From Spirosoma profusum (lineage in GTDB: Bacteria; Bacteroidota; Bacteroidia; Cytophagales; Spirosomataceae), in NCBI RefSeq assembly GCF_014699005.1, contig NZ_JACWZY010000001.1, positions 186,001 through 250,000 of the forward strand: 64,000 nucleotides of DNA, written 5' to 3'. The notes under the pieces are model-generated. The model saw nothing but the letters and a program-made list of their open reading frames with translations, was not told the DNA's origin and ran no database searches. The position numbers and the translations under genes were made by a program. Shown one piece after another: positions 16,141 to 24,834 of this stretch. Position 1 is the stretch's first letter. Every line of letters begins with the position of its first letter.

Positions 16141-18546
16141 TTATGATGTAGCAACAGATACCTGGTCGTTCACTAACCTCTCTCAAGCCCGAACGCTTTT
16201 AAGTGCAACCAGTGCGGGCAGTAAAGTTTTCTTCGGAGGTGGGCATACGGGTAGCCCTTCGAGCCGGGTGGACATTTATGATACAGCTACGAACACCTGG
16301 ACTACGGCTAATCTTTCTGAGGGCAGACGTTTATTAACCGCCACCAGTGCCGCAGGGAAAGTTTTCTTTGCCGGAGGAACATCCAGCTCAGGTTTTTCAA
16401 GCGTGGTCGACATCTATGATGTGGCTACAGACACCTGGAGTACGGCCAATCTCTCTCAGGCACGGCGTTATTTAAGTGCCACCAGCGTAGGCAGTAAGGC
16501 GTTCTTTGGGGGTGGTTTTTTGGGGTTGAGTTCCAACGTAGTAGACATTTATACTACACCCATTCAGATCACACAACAGCCTACTCCTGCCAGCCTGTCA
16601 GTCTGCGCGGGTAGCTCGGCTACCAGTAGCCTGAGTGCCACCGGAGCTGGTACACTCAGTTATCAGTGGTATCGTAACCAACCTAATACTGGTGAGCCTG
16701 TCGCTGGTCAAACGACGGCTACGCTAAGCCTAAGCAACGTCCAGTCTGGTGATGCAGGCTCTTATTTCGCTTTGGTGACGGGGGACGGCAACAGCGTCTG
16801 GATTGATGCTTTCACCTTAACCGTCAATGCCCTGCCCACAGTGAGCATAAGTCCCAATTCGTCAATGCTAACCTGCGCCACTTCCAGTGTAAGCCTGACG
16901 GCCAATGGTGGAGTCAGTTATTTATGGGAGAATGGTAGCTCGGAAGCTGTACGGAGTATAAGCAGTGAAGGTACCTATTCAGTCTCTGTTACCAATGGAT
17001 CAGGCTGCACGGCTACAGCTATCACAACCGTCCAGAGCAACACGACCTTAGCCGCTCCGACGCTGGCAACCCAGACCGGCCACCCCTACCCTGGTGGAGT
17101 CAATAACATAACTGTACCCCAGTACTCCCCTGCAGTGGTGCTGGTTGGGGCTAACTGTGCAGGCACTATCAATTGGACCGGGCCTAATAATACCGCTGGC
17201 ACGAGCACCATCACAGTCTCAACCACTCAGACTGGCCAGTTCGTCTACCAGTCTACTTGTCAGGTCGGTAACTGCATCAGCCCACCGGCCAGCGCGACGG
17301 TTACGGTTGGTCCCCCAGTATTGCAAGTGTTGCACCATGACAACGACCGCAACCTGACTAATAACGTCATCCATCCCTACCTGCAACTCCAGAACAGCGG
17401 AGCCAGTCCCATCCCTTACGGAGAGATCACCGTCCGCTACTGGCTCACCGCCGAGCAGTTTGCCCCCATGACCAACCTGTCCGTTTACTGGGCACAACTT
17501 GGTACCGATAAAGTGAAGATGACTTACGTAGAGTTGCCCCAACCCCGTCAGGGTGCCTTAGGCTATATCGAATACCGTTTCGAGGGTTCGGCTGGTAATC
17601 TGGCACCGGGTGCTAACTCTGGTCCCATCCAGAATGGCGTTGCCAAATCCGACTGGACTCCTTTCAACGAAGCCGACGACTACGCCTATGCTAACAACGC
17701 CAACTATATGATTAACACCCGCATCACCGCCTACCGTAATGGTACGTTGATTTGGGGAATCGAACCTAGCGGGGTCGCTCCTCAGCGACAACTGAAAATC
17801 CTCACTCAGAACAAGAGTGCGGCTACCACCCATTCGATCAGTACGTTCCTACAGCTCAACAACGAGGGCAACGTAGCGGTAAACTACAGCGATGTGAAGG
17901 TCCGTTACTATTTCACATCGGAGGGCAGCCAACCGCTGAACTTCTACCTGGATTTTGCCGTACTGGGTAACAATAATGTGAAAGGTACATTTGTGAAGGT
18001 AAACCCTCCGCTGGACAACGCTGATACGTATCTGGAATTTAGTTTCCCTAATTTGGGGAAATTATATCCACTAAGTGGTACGGGTAACATTCAGTATCGG
18101 ATTGCTATGTCAGACTGGAGCAATTTTAGTCAGAGTAATGATCATTCCTACCAGAGCGTGAGCAATGCTTTTGTGGAGAATAATCGGGTAGTGATCTACG
18201 TAGCAGGCCAGCGGGTGTATGGTACAGAGCCGGGGGCTGGTGCTCGGGAAGGGTATTCTGAAATTAGTCCGGATTTAGCCGTGCAGGTGTTAGGTAACCC
18301 GGTGGCTGGCCAGACGCTGGAGCTTGAGATTAGCGGTGTGGAAGGTCAGCGGGTTGGCTTGGAGTTAGTTGATTTAAATAGGCATCGATTAGGTGGTCAG
18401 CAGGTGGAGCGAGCCGGTGAGATGGAGCGGGTAAAGCTAGGGGTAGCTACCCTGCCTGGGGTGTTTCTGTTGCAGGTGAGCACGGATACCCAGCGGCAGG
18501 TGATTCGGGTGGTTAAGCCGTAGTGAGTTTTGATCGAGAGAATAGG

Positions 18547-18577
18547 CAAAGCCGGGTCTTCTGATTCGGCTTTGTTC
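18547..18577 (+). terminator. rho-independent terminator after the kelch/CBM3 gene
   Basis: CAAAGCCG (18547-18554) pairs with CGGCTTTG (18567-18574) and is followed by TTCATTTT. The stem is the same as that of the terminator at 13910, supporting common ancestry of the two gene ends. Confidence 0.75.
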
Positions 18578-18580
18578 ATT

Positions 18581-18790
18581 TTATATAGGATGCTGTATCC
18601 CCAAACTATTACGTGCGTAATAAGACAGGAAGGCGTTCATAAACGACTCCAGGTCTCGCTTTTGCAGTTGACGTACCCCCGGTGGTCGAATAGAATTAAG
18701 GTACCCCTTCCGCTGAAAATCAGCTATTGGCTTCGAGTTAATCCAGCGCAGAGACAGGCTGGGTTGATACGGCTTTCTGTTGTCCTTTTC
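18581..18790 (-). pseudogene. C-terminal fragment of an unidentified gene
   Basis: On the minus strand a stop-bounded frame without a usable start reads QPSLSLRWINSKPIADFQRK, then GVRQLQKRDLESFMNAFLSY and ends SLGIQHPI-stop. The composition is protein-like and unlike random sequence, so it is probably the tail of a gene whose front was lost when mobile elements arrived on the right. I do not recognise the family. Confidence 0.35.
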
Positions 18791-18916
18791 TCACAAAGCC
18801 TGTAATATATGGGGAGGATGTGAATTAGACGAAAATTAAAGTCTACTGGCCTGAACTCATAAAAGTGAGCCAGTAAATTATTTAGTAAAAAACTTTAATT
18901 TCATTGGTAAGGAGAA

Positions 18917-19051
18917 ATGAAACAAGCTCGATTCACTGAATCGCAAATTATGGCGATTCTTAAGCAGCAGGACAATGGCCAAACCGTTACCAAGATTACC
19001 CGCGAACATGGCATCAGTGAGGCCACGTTTTATAATTGGCGTGTGCTATGA
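18917..19051 (+). pseudogene. IS3-family OrfA transposase, N-terminal fragment
   Basis: Forty-four codons read MKQARFTESQIMAILKQQDN, then GISEATFYNWR, the helix-turn-helix start of IS3-type OrfA. A GGAG ribosome site lies just before the ATG. After NWR the sequence changes into the intron 5' end and a stop follows. OrfA normally continues with a leucine-zipper region, which is absent. Confidence 0.8.
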
Positions 19052-19572
19052 ACAGCTGATTATAATAGATCAGCGGATGCTACGTAGAAGATGGAAGTAG
19101 GCCTTCCGGAATCGACTTACAGGAGTAGGTTCCAAACCGCTGTGTGCGGCTCTAGTTAAGAGGTAGGGTCGTGAGCAACACAGTAAAAGGCCGTTCAAAC
19201 GGTCAGGTACCCCTTCAGAAGGTGACTGCAAAGGAATCATCAATGAGGTGTCGAAATAGAAGAGACGATGTCAAAACCTGTTCCGCCAGTTGAGCAGGGA
19301 AGAGTCTGAGAGCTACCTGTTTACTGCTTAGACGGCATCCGGCACATAGATGGCACGAGCTGTAGGGAGGCTTTTACGTGGAACATAGGAACCTGTCGAC
19401 TGAATGACAAGGGAAACCCTCAAGCAGACCCCTGCAAGAGTCAACGTACCGATGGCAGTCACAGGGGCGGACTGGCTGGTAGTAGTGAAGAAGTCCTTGT
19501 AATGAGGGTGGAGCGAAGCGGTCAGCTTATTCAGCCGTTTGAATGGATCAACTGAGAAATTAGGAGGAGTTT

Positions 19573-20843
19573 ATGCAAGCGGCAAAGTCATTTACCATTT
19601 CCAAACAACTGGTCTGGCAGGCTTATCAAAAGGTCAAAGCCAACAAAGGTTCTGCTGGTATTGATGGCCTTACCCTGGAAGAGTTCGACAAGAATTTGAA
19701 GAACAACCTTTATAAGATTTGGAATCGAATGAGTTCGGGGAGTTACATGCCTTTACCGGTGAAGTTGGTCGAGATTCCCAAAGGCAATGGCAAAACCAGA
19801 CCCTTAGGTATTCCCACGGTGAGTGACCGCGTGGCTCAAATGGTCGTTGTGTTGCTGTTGGATCCCTTGCTGGAACCGCACTTTCATGCTAATTCGTACG
19901 GGTATCGACCTGGCAAATCCGCTCATGATGCCCTGGCGGCTGCTAAGCAGCAATGTCGGGCGCATCGGTGGGTGATTGATTTAGACATCAGCCGATTCTT
20001 TGATACGATTGATCATGATTTGTTGCGGAAAGCGTTGGATCGACACACAACTACACCATGTATCCGGCTTTACATCGACCGGTGGTTGGAGAGCCCTTAT
20101 CAACGAGGGGATGGTTCCCTGATTGATCGAAGTCAAGGAGTGCCCCAAGCTCAGTCATTGGTCCACTACTGGCGAATCTGTTTTTGCATTATGGTTTCGA
20201 TGAATGGATGAAGCGGATTTACCCGGAGGTGTCCTTTGAACGGTATGCCGATGATATTGTCTGTCATTGTGGGACCCAATGGAAAGCTCAGGATGTACTG
20301 ACTGGCATTGACCAGCGTTTACAAGCCTGCAAGTTATCGTTGAATACGGGCAAGACCCGGATCGTCTATTGCAAAGACAGCAATCGCAAGCAACAGTGGC
20401 CGGTGATTGAGTTTGATTTTCTGGGTCATACGTTCCGTCCTCGACCTGTGAAAAGCCAGGCGGGCGTTTACTTGACGGGCTTTAATCCAGCGATGAGTGG
20501 CAACGCGTTGAAACGGATTTGTGAAGTGATTCGGTCATGGGAGGTTAACCAGTGGGTGGACTGGGGGCTGAATCTGGCGGAGATTGCCGCCAAGATTAAC
20601 CCGGTGCTACAGGGCTTGATTAATTACTATGGGAAGTTTTATCCTTCAATCCTTCGCAAGCATTTGCGGTACGTGGATTTATGGCTGGCTAGTTGGGTGC
20701 GGGTAAAGTTTAAAGGGTTTAGACGCCACAAGACCCGATCCATTTATTGGTTAGGAGCAGTAGCCAGGCGCAGTCCGGGGCTGTTTGCTCACTGGCAGTG
20801 GGGTTATAAGCCGCCTGTAGAAAAGGGATTTATACTGGGATGA
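19573..20843 (+). pseudogene. ltrA: group II intron reverse transcriptase/maturase, frameshifted
   Basis: The first part (19573-20165) has the RT opening VWQAYQKVKANKGSAGIDGL, KTRPLGIPTVSDRVAQ, YGYRPGKSAHDAL and DISRFFDTIDHDLL. After GVPQAQS a missing base near 20160 shifts the frame. The correct continuation is GPLLANLFLHYGFDEWM, then the catalytic FERYADDIVCHC, and the maturase X domain (INPVLQGLINYYGKFY, LWLASWVRVKFKGFRRHKTR). With the frame repaired the protein would be about 423 residues. A good ribosome site (AGGAGG) stands before 19573. Confidence 0.9.
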
Positions 20844-20854
20844 CTGAATAAGAA

Positions 20855-20888
20855 GAGCCGGATGAATGGAGACGTTCACGTCCGGTTC
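20855..20888 (+). ncRNA. group II intron domain V
   Basis: The 34-base hairpin begins GAGCCGGATG and ends CACGTCCGGTTC with the GAGA-type loop between. This is the standard length and form of the catalytic domain V; the AGC-type triad appears as GAGCC at the base of the stem. A domain VI-like stem follows directly. Confidence 0.88.
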
Positions 20889-20921
20889 TGTGAGAAGCTA
20901 AGGCTGAATGCCATGGCTTAC

Positions 20922-21481
20922 TCGACGAGCCAGAAAGACTATGAAGCGATTACCTAGTGCAGTTCGTAAACCGTTGCCTAAAGCTACGGCTTGTAATCAC
21001 TGCTGGTCGCTGGACTTTACCTCGGATAGCTTAACAGGCGGCCGTAAGTTCAGGACGCTAAATGTGGTTGACGACTACAATCAGCAAGCCTTGGGTATTG
21101 AAGTTGACTACTCCTTATCAGCCCTTCGTGTCACCCGCTTGCTGGATCCACTGGTGGAACGCTACGGCAAACCCGAGCGGCTACGGAGTGATAATGCGGG
21201 GCCTCCTGTGCGGGCCTGAGTTCATCAGTCAGGCCTTGCAGGATTGGTGTAAAGAAGAGTCCGTCGAGTTGTGTTGGATCGAACCGGGCAAGCCTACTCA
21301 AAACGCGTATATTAAGCGCTTCAATGGGACTTATCGGCGAGTGGTATTAGATGCTCACATTTTCACGAGTATCCGCTAGGTACGGTGTGTGGTCAATGAG
21401 TGGCTAGTGGAGTATAATACTGAACGGCCTCATCAGGCCTTGCAGTTTATGAGGCCGGTTGAATATCGGCAGGTGGCTTAA
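20922..21481 (+). pseudogene. IS3-family OrfB transposase remnant
   Basis: It reads RRARKTMKRLP, then HCWSLDFTSDSL (first catalytic Asp), NVVDDYNQQALGIEVD (second Asp), and breaks after RLRSDN. The next frame gives GPEFISQALQDWCKEESVEL and QNAYIKRFNGTYRR (catalytic Glu replaced by Ala-Tyr region; usually N-x-x-x-E-R/S-F-N). After a stop at 21377 it ends VVNEWLVEYNTERPHQALQF to the stop at 21481. At least two frame changes or stops are present, and the N-terminal half is missing. Confidence 0.8.
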
Positions 21482-21534
21482 ATTCCAGCCAAAACTGGCT
21501 TACCAAACGGGGTAAGGACAGAGTGTCTATTCTC

Positions 21535-21556
21535 AAAAAAGGCTCCCATGTGAGCC
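21535..21556 (-). terminator. rho-independent terminator of the hydrolase gene
   Basis: On the minus strand the hairpin GGCTC-acatgg-GAGCC (21556-21541) is followed at once by six T (21540-21535), 64 bases past the stop of the 523-aa gene. Confidence 0.85.
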
Positions 21557-21619
21557 GGAGAATTTTTCATTAATCTGCTCCAAAAATGGGGCGTTTTCAT
21601 AAGATTTTATTGATCGTAA

Positions 21620-23191
21620 TCAATTTGCTTCCAGGGATTTCAATTTATCCAGCAACGCCTTCCGCAGTTGTTCTTTTGGGGCCATATCCAGTGCCTCATC
21701 CTTAGCCAGTAAGGTAAGCGCTGTTTCGAAAGAGTGGCGGGCCTGGGTTTTGTTGTTTATCGCCTGATAAGCATTCCCCAACTGTTCCCAGCTACGGAAT
21801 GAGTGGGGGAACGCTTCAGCGGTTAATTGACGAATCGCCAGTACTTTCTCTGGTTTCGACTGGCGGGAAAATCGAAAGGCATACAGGTTAAGCGTCTGCT
21901 CATCAAAAAGTATCAGATGCGGATTCCGTCGTTTACCCTCCCGATAGATGAGGGTTGCCCTTTCGATGTCGCCCACCATGACGATTTTTTCAAATTCCTC
22001 TCTTGTCGGTACAGCTGGGAAAGCCCTGCTTGTGACCACAGATTTGATGATGGATTCCGGAAATCCATTTTGCGGAGCCGTTTGTTTCAGAAAATTTACA
22101 CTGACGGGCGTTTTTCTGATGGAGGCTTCGAAGAAAGAGAAAATAGTTTGATACAGAAACTGGTAAGCAGTACGCTTTTCAGTCGGTATATTGGGCAGTA
22201 CGCCCAGATTGCCGGTCAGAAAAGCATGGTTCATGCCCCTCAGCACGTAATGGTAGCGGTCGGAATAGGCAAACGCATCAAAAATACTGGAATTGGGTTG
22301 TAACGAAGGGCCAGGGTGTTTCTCGTCCTGTAACACAAGTAAATACGGTACCCGCATTTTAGTGGCCTCAAAGTAGGGCGATTCTTTTAGGGTCTGACTT
22401 CCTGCGTTTTTCCCTTCCCAGCCATCGATACTGACTACCGCATCAGCCTGCATGTTTTTCATCTGAAACAACAGGGCGGTCATTCCGTCAAAATTGATTC
22501 CCAGCACTCCTAGTCGCATGGGGTCGGTCTGGGCGAGCGTATGGGCAAAGGCTAGCAGGAATTCCAGATTGTCGATGCGTTCGCCTAAAGCAACCTGCGG
22601 CCGGGTGGCCTGTAATGTGGCGGTCCGATTTATACTCGGTGTCGATAAAACGACATATCCCTGACTCGCTAAGTACTCGTAAAGAATATGAGCCGAGCCA
22701 GGGCCACCGTCCAAGCCCGAAATAATGACCGGGAATGGCCCTATAGCCGGTTTGGCATCCCGATACGCCGTTGTAGGCGTCCGTCGAATAGTTTGTAGAT
22801 CGGTGTCTGACAAGTCAATATCGGCACCGACTTTTGCCAGAAATCGAATTCCTTCGGCGGCTGCTTTTTTATCGACTTCGCTAAGGGGCTGAAAGGTATT
22901 TTTTTGGCCATCTAAATAAAGGTACTCCTCAAACCGCATAGCGGTCTTCCCCGAGGTAGCTTCGGCTGGATACCATATACTCACTTGTAGGGGCAGCGCT
23001 TTTTCACCCACATTGGTTTTGCCTTCAAAATCAATTTTGGGTTGAACATATCGTCCCCGGTCATAGTGGCTAATAACCTGGAACCCCACGGTGTAAGGCC
23101 CTGGCTTTATCGTTTCGTGCTGTATCTGAACAAAGCCAATTCTGCAGGCGATGCTTATAAGAAAAACCAGAAAAGAGGGTGCTATCAACAT
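21620..23191 (-). CDS. secreted alpha/beta-hydrolase-like protein with TPR tail; nucleophile position is Asn
   Basis: The 523-aa protein has an N-terminal hydrophobic leader (MLIAPSFLVFLISIACRIG). Residues about 80-350 follow the platelet-activating-factor acetylhydrolase / dienelactone-hydrolase pattern: LQVSIWYPAEA, PFPVIISGLDGGPGSAHIL (oxyanion region), YVVLSTPSIN. The nucleophile elbow reads LGVLGINFDGMTALL, where relatives have G-x-S-x-G (for example GFSFGG); the Ser is Asn here. A later HAFLTGN holds the likely catalytic His. The C-terminal 120 residues look like two TPR repeats (RSWEQLGNAYQAINNKTQA). It may be a non-catalytic family member. Confidence 0.7.
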   Translation of the reverse strand: MLIAPSFLVFLISIACRIGFVQIQHETIKPGPYTVGFQVISHYDRGRYVQPKIDFEGKTNVGEKALPLQVSIWYPAEATSGKTAMRFEEYLYLDGQKNTFQPLSEVDKKAAAEGIRFLAKVGADIDLSDTDLQTIRRTPTTAYRDAKPAIGPFPVIISGLDGGPGSAHILYEYLASQGYVVLSTPSINRTATLQATRPQVALGERIDNLEFLLAFAHTLAQTDPMRLGVLGINFDGMTALLFQMKNMQADAVVSIDGWEGKNAGSQTLKESPYFEATKMRVPYLLVLQDEKHPGPSLQPNSSIFDAFAYSDRYHYVLRGMNHAFLTGNLGVLPNIPTEKRTAYQFLYQTIFSFFEASIRKTPVSVNFLKQTAPQNGFPESIIKSVVTSRAFPAVPTREEFEKIVMVGDIERATLIYREGKRRNPHLILFDEQTLNLYAFRFSRQSKPEKVLAIRQLTAEAFPHSFRSWEQLGNAYQAINNKTQARHSFETALTLLAKDEALDMAPKEQLRKALLDKLKSLEAN

Positions 23192-23803
23192 GACTAAGTT
23201 ACTTATTTCCGTTCCGAGTTAAGGCCAGAATTCTGCTGACGCTTCCATTCCGGTCGGATTGGGAGTATATTTTTAGATATACTCCATTGAGTGCAATAAG
23301 AACGGCCATTGCCTATTACCAAGTTTCGGCCGACCAGCCCTGAAAAAGCGGGTCAGGTCTTGATGCCTAACTTGGAGCTGTGCGTCTTTTTGCCGAGCGG
23401 GAAGAAATACGGTAACCGCCCATTTTACCGTGATCGAGAGCAGCAAGCTAAACAAAGGGCCGCCGTTGTTAGCTGCGCTCGACCGAAGCTGCAAAAAATC
23501 GGATGCCAATTCATCCCAGACTCTAGGGCATTGAGCAAAACCACACGGCTTCAGGTTCCGTTCCTATTGGTGTATCGCCCGTCCCCCGTCCCTACAGGAA
23601 GCCGCTGGGGTTGATCACTTAATCACTTTCGAAAGCAGATTGCATCTACAGACTTTATAATCTCAAAATACCCTCCCCAAAATGAGGCAGAAGAGCCTTC
23701 ATATGTCGCATCAATATTTGGGCGTTAATTGAGTCAGCCAATTGGATCAACTCCTAACAGAATCCTTATATAGGAGTTAGTGAGCTAAGCTGTAAAATAA
23801 GGT
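23192..23803. other. region without a convincing gene
   Basis: Short open frames exist on both strands, but none has recognisable domains. Two hairpins are visible: GGAGTATAT-ttttag-ATATACTCC (23262-23285), just upstream of the hydrolase start, and AACTCCTA/TAGGAGTT (23749-23756 and 23771-23778). Decayed coding sequence is likely in 23300-23620, where basic and proline-rich short frames persist. Confidence 0.4.
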
Positions 23804-23998
23804 ATGAAAAACTATTTTATGCTGGCGGCATTACTGCTGTCCACCTTGATTGGCCAGGCCCAGATCAAAAAAGGAAAGTACTCTTCATTGGCATCGATGG
23901 CTGCAAAGTAGTCGTACTTAGAGACCTGGTTCAAACCGGACAATCCCCTAATGTGGTCGCTCTGTTACCCAACTATTATTGTACGCAAACTCAATTAA
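23804..23998 (+). pseudogene. remnant of a secreted alkaline-phosphatase-superfamily protein
   Basis: The ATG at 23804 starts a clean signal peptide (MKNYFMLAALLLSTLIGQAQ), but the frame stops after 36 codons. A one-base shift near 23870 gives KVLFIGIDGCK, the metal-binding Asp motif that begins the phosphodiesterase/nucleotide pyrophosphatase and alkaline phosphatase fold, normally followed by several hundred residues. Here the sequence loses similarity within about 20 codons and stops at 23998. Only the gene's front survives. Confidence 0.6.
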
Positions 23999-24126
23999 TG
24001 GTAATCGACTAATTGTCAGGCAGAAACCGTTAATTAAATGCACTCAAATGCTCTGTGAACGTACCGTTACTATAAGCTATCAGCCTCCTCACAAGACTAT
24101 GAAAACCTTACCGTATTTCATACATC

Positions 24127-24378
24127 GTGGCGGACAAAATAACAAACCATACCCTTATTGAACGCGTCTGGGATATTGATGGATACCCCGACTATTTCTT
24201 CGCTGCTGATCACCAGTTATATCGCTTTGATTCACGAGGGCAACTACAACGAAACAAGCGCATTCAGATTGGCTACACGCAGGGCTACGTCTTAAAGAGC
24301 AAGTTCTTTAGCTTAGCGAAACTCCGACCGATGTTGCGGAGACACGTCCCTATGGCATGGAAAATTCAGGCTCAATAA
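24127..24378 (+). CDS. small conserved-looking hypothetical protein
   Basis: Eighty-three codons from a GTG start contain IDGYPDYFFAADHQLYRFDS and IGYTQGYVLKSKFFSLAKLR, ending LRPMLRRHVPMAWKIQAQ. The aromatic, basic sequence looks like a real small protein, possibly associated with mobile DNA, but I cannot name a family. The start is uncertain: no ATG or clear ribosome site is in frame, so the N-terminus may be truncated. Confidence 0.45.
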   Translation: MADKITNHTLIERVWDIDGYPDYFFAADHQLYRFDSRGQLQRNKRIQIGYTQGYVLKSKFFSLAKLRPMLRRHVPMAWKIQAQ

Positions 24379-24547
24379 CTGCTTTCAACTCATAAATTCT
24401 CCGTAATCCCCCTCCACTGGTTTGTTCGAGTTTCGCCAATTGGGTAAATCACTAGCTAAATTCTTTAAGTTTCAATTACTGTACTCGACACCAAAGTTGG
24501 AGCACAATTCGCTGAAAATTTTACATATGTTTTACCCAGAAAATAAA

Positions 24548-24580
24548 CAACCCTCTAACTCGCTGTGAATTAGAGGGTTG
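24548..24580 (-). terminator. terminator of tRNA-Arg
   Basis: Perfect 11-bp stem CAACCCTCTAA (24548-24558) / TTAGAGGGTTG (24570-24580) begins ten bases past the encoded CCA of the tRNA. On the minus strand TTTATTTTC follows. Confidence 0.8.
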
Positions 24581-24593
24581 TTGAATGTGATGG

Positions 24594-24665
24594 TGGTCTC
24601 GACGGGAATCGAACCCATATCAAACGTTTAGGAAACGTCTATTCTATCCGTTGAACTACGAGACC
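24594..24665 (-). tRNA. tRNA-Arg (anticodon CCT)
   Basis: On the minus strand the acceptor GGTCTCG pairs with CGAGACC. The D arm carries GTTCAACGGATAGAAT. The anticodon stem GACGT/ACGTT encloses loop TTCCTAA with anticodon CCT, and the T arm has GGGTTCGATTCCC. CCA is encoded directly after the discriminator A (24593-24591). All stems form. It reads AGG codons. A degenerate second copy lies 22 bases upstream. Confidence 0.93.
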
Positions 24666-24687
24666 AAAGTTAATGCTTCTGAGATAC

Positions 24688-24772
24688 GTTCTCGACAGGA
24701 ATCGAACCTATATCAAATGTTTAGGAAACGCACGGTCCGGCGTTCCGGTTCTATCCGTTGAACTACGAGACC
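24688..24772 (-). pseudogene. degenerate tRNA-Arg copy with a 16-bp insertion
   Basis: The 5' half (GGTCTCGTAGTTCAACGGAT, then AGAA) matches the neighbouring tRNA exactly, and the T-arm region is close (AGGTTCGATTCCT). Between D arm and anticodon stem lies CCGGAACGCCGGACCG (24748-24733), absent from the functional gene. The anticodon stem no longer pairs fully and the acceptor end reads CGAGAAC instead of CGAGACC. It cannot fold into a normal tRNA and is probably a decayed duplicate or the scar of an integration event. Confidence 0.8.
24733..24748 (-). repeat. 16-bp insertion unit (variant CCGGAACGCCGGACCG)
   Basis: A member of the 16-bp family with consensus YCGGRMCGCCGRAVCG, aligned without gaps to the copies in the PIG-L gene and the 38-51 kb inverted repeats. 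Here it splits the degenerate tRNA copy after GGATAGAA. Confidence 0.7.
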
Positions 24773-24780
24773 AAAAGTAT

Positions 24781-24806
24781 CCCCTCCTCTGAACCCAGAA
24801 GAGGGG
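24781..24806 (-). terminator. terminator of hflX
   Basis: CCCCTCCTCTG (24781-24791) pairs with CAGAAGAGGGG (24796-24806) with one mismatch, 29 bases beyond the hflX stop. On the minus strand it is followed by ATACTTTTGG. Confidence 0.7.
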
Positions 24807-24834
24807 AGTATTGTACAAAAATGCCGAAAATCCC

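Larger units (their letters stand above)
14386..18523 (+). pseudogene. kelch-like / Ig-like / double CBM3 T9SS surface protein, broken by a frameshift and an IS
   Basis: The gene starts MKKLYQTLCQVLILSALLL with a signal peptide. It then has about seven kelch-like repeats of the form VDIYDTATGTWSTAALSQ...LSATSAGGKVFFAGG. A missing base near 14550 shifts the frame after the first repeat. An IS at 15003-16140 interrupts a later repeat; removing it with one 7-bp target copy rejoins DIYD to VATDTW in frame. After the repeats come an Ig-like domain (SYQWYRN...GDAGSYFALVTGDG) and a second one (SYLWENGSS). Next are two CBM3-like domains, opening VLQVLHHDNDRNLTNNVIHPYLQL and LKILTQNKSAATTHSIS, given here only in part as keys. 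A T9SS-type sorting domain ends VIRVVKP. Intact, it would be a cell-surface carbohydrate-binding protein. Confidence 0.8.
19043..20920 (+). mobile_element. group II intron (retroelement), boundaries approximate
   Basis: The insertion starts around GTGTGCTATG (19041-19050), similar to the GUGYG 5' end of bacterial group II introns. About 520 bases of non-coding RNA domains precede the maturase gene. Domain V (20855-20888) and a domain VI-like stem with an unpaired A (about 20893-20918) close it. The maturase gene is frameshifted, so the intron is probably no longer mobile by itself. It sits within an IS3-type transposase gene, a usual group II target. Confidence 0.8.
18865..21503 (+). mobile_element. 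decayed IS3-type element carrying a group II intron
   Basis: An OrfA start (18917) and the catalytic half of OrfB (to 21481) are separated by a group II intron. Possible terminal repeats are GTGAGCCAGT (18865-18874) and ACTGGCTTAC (21494-21503), matching at 9 of 10 positions. The boundaries are uncertain because no target duplication was identified. The middle of the IS (end of OrfA and about 100 codons of OrfB) is missing. Confidence 0.5.

Noticed and set aside
16268..18523. Stand-alone 751-aa gene beginning at the ATG at 16268
   Set aside because: The ATG lies inside a kelch repeat without a signal peptide; the frame is continuous upstream to the IS edge and belongs to the broken gene starting at 14386.
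24688..24772. Second tRNA-Arg gene
   Set aside because: The acceptor and anticodon stems do not pair and a 16-bp unit interrupts the molecule, so I list it as a pseudogene.
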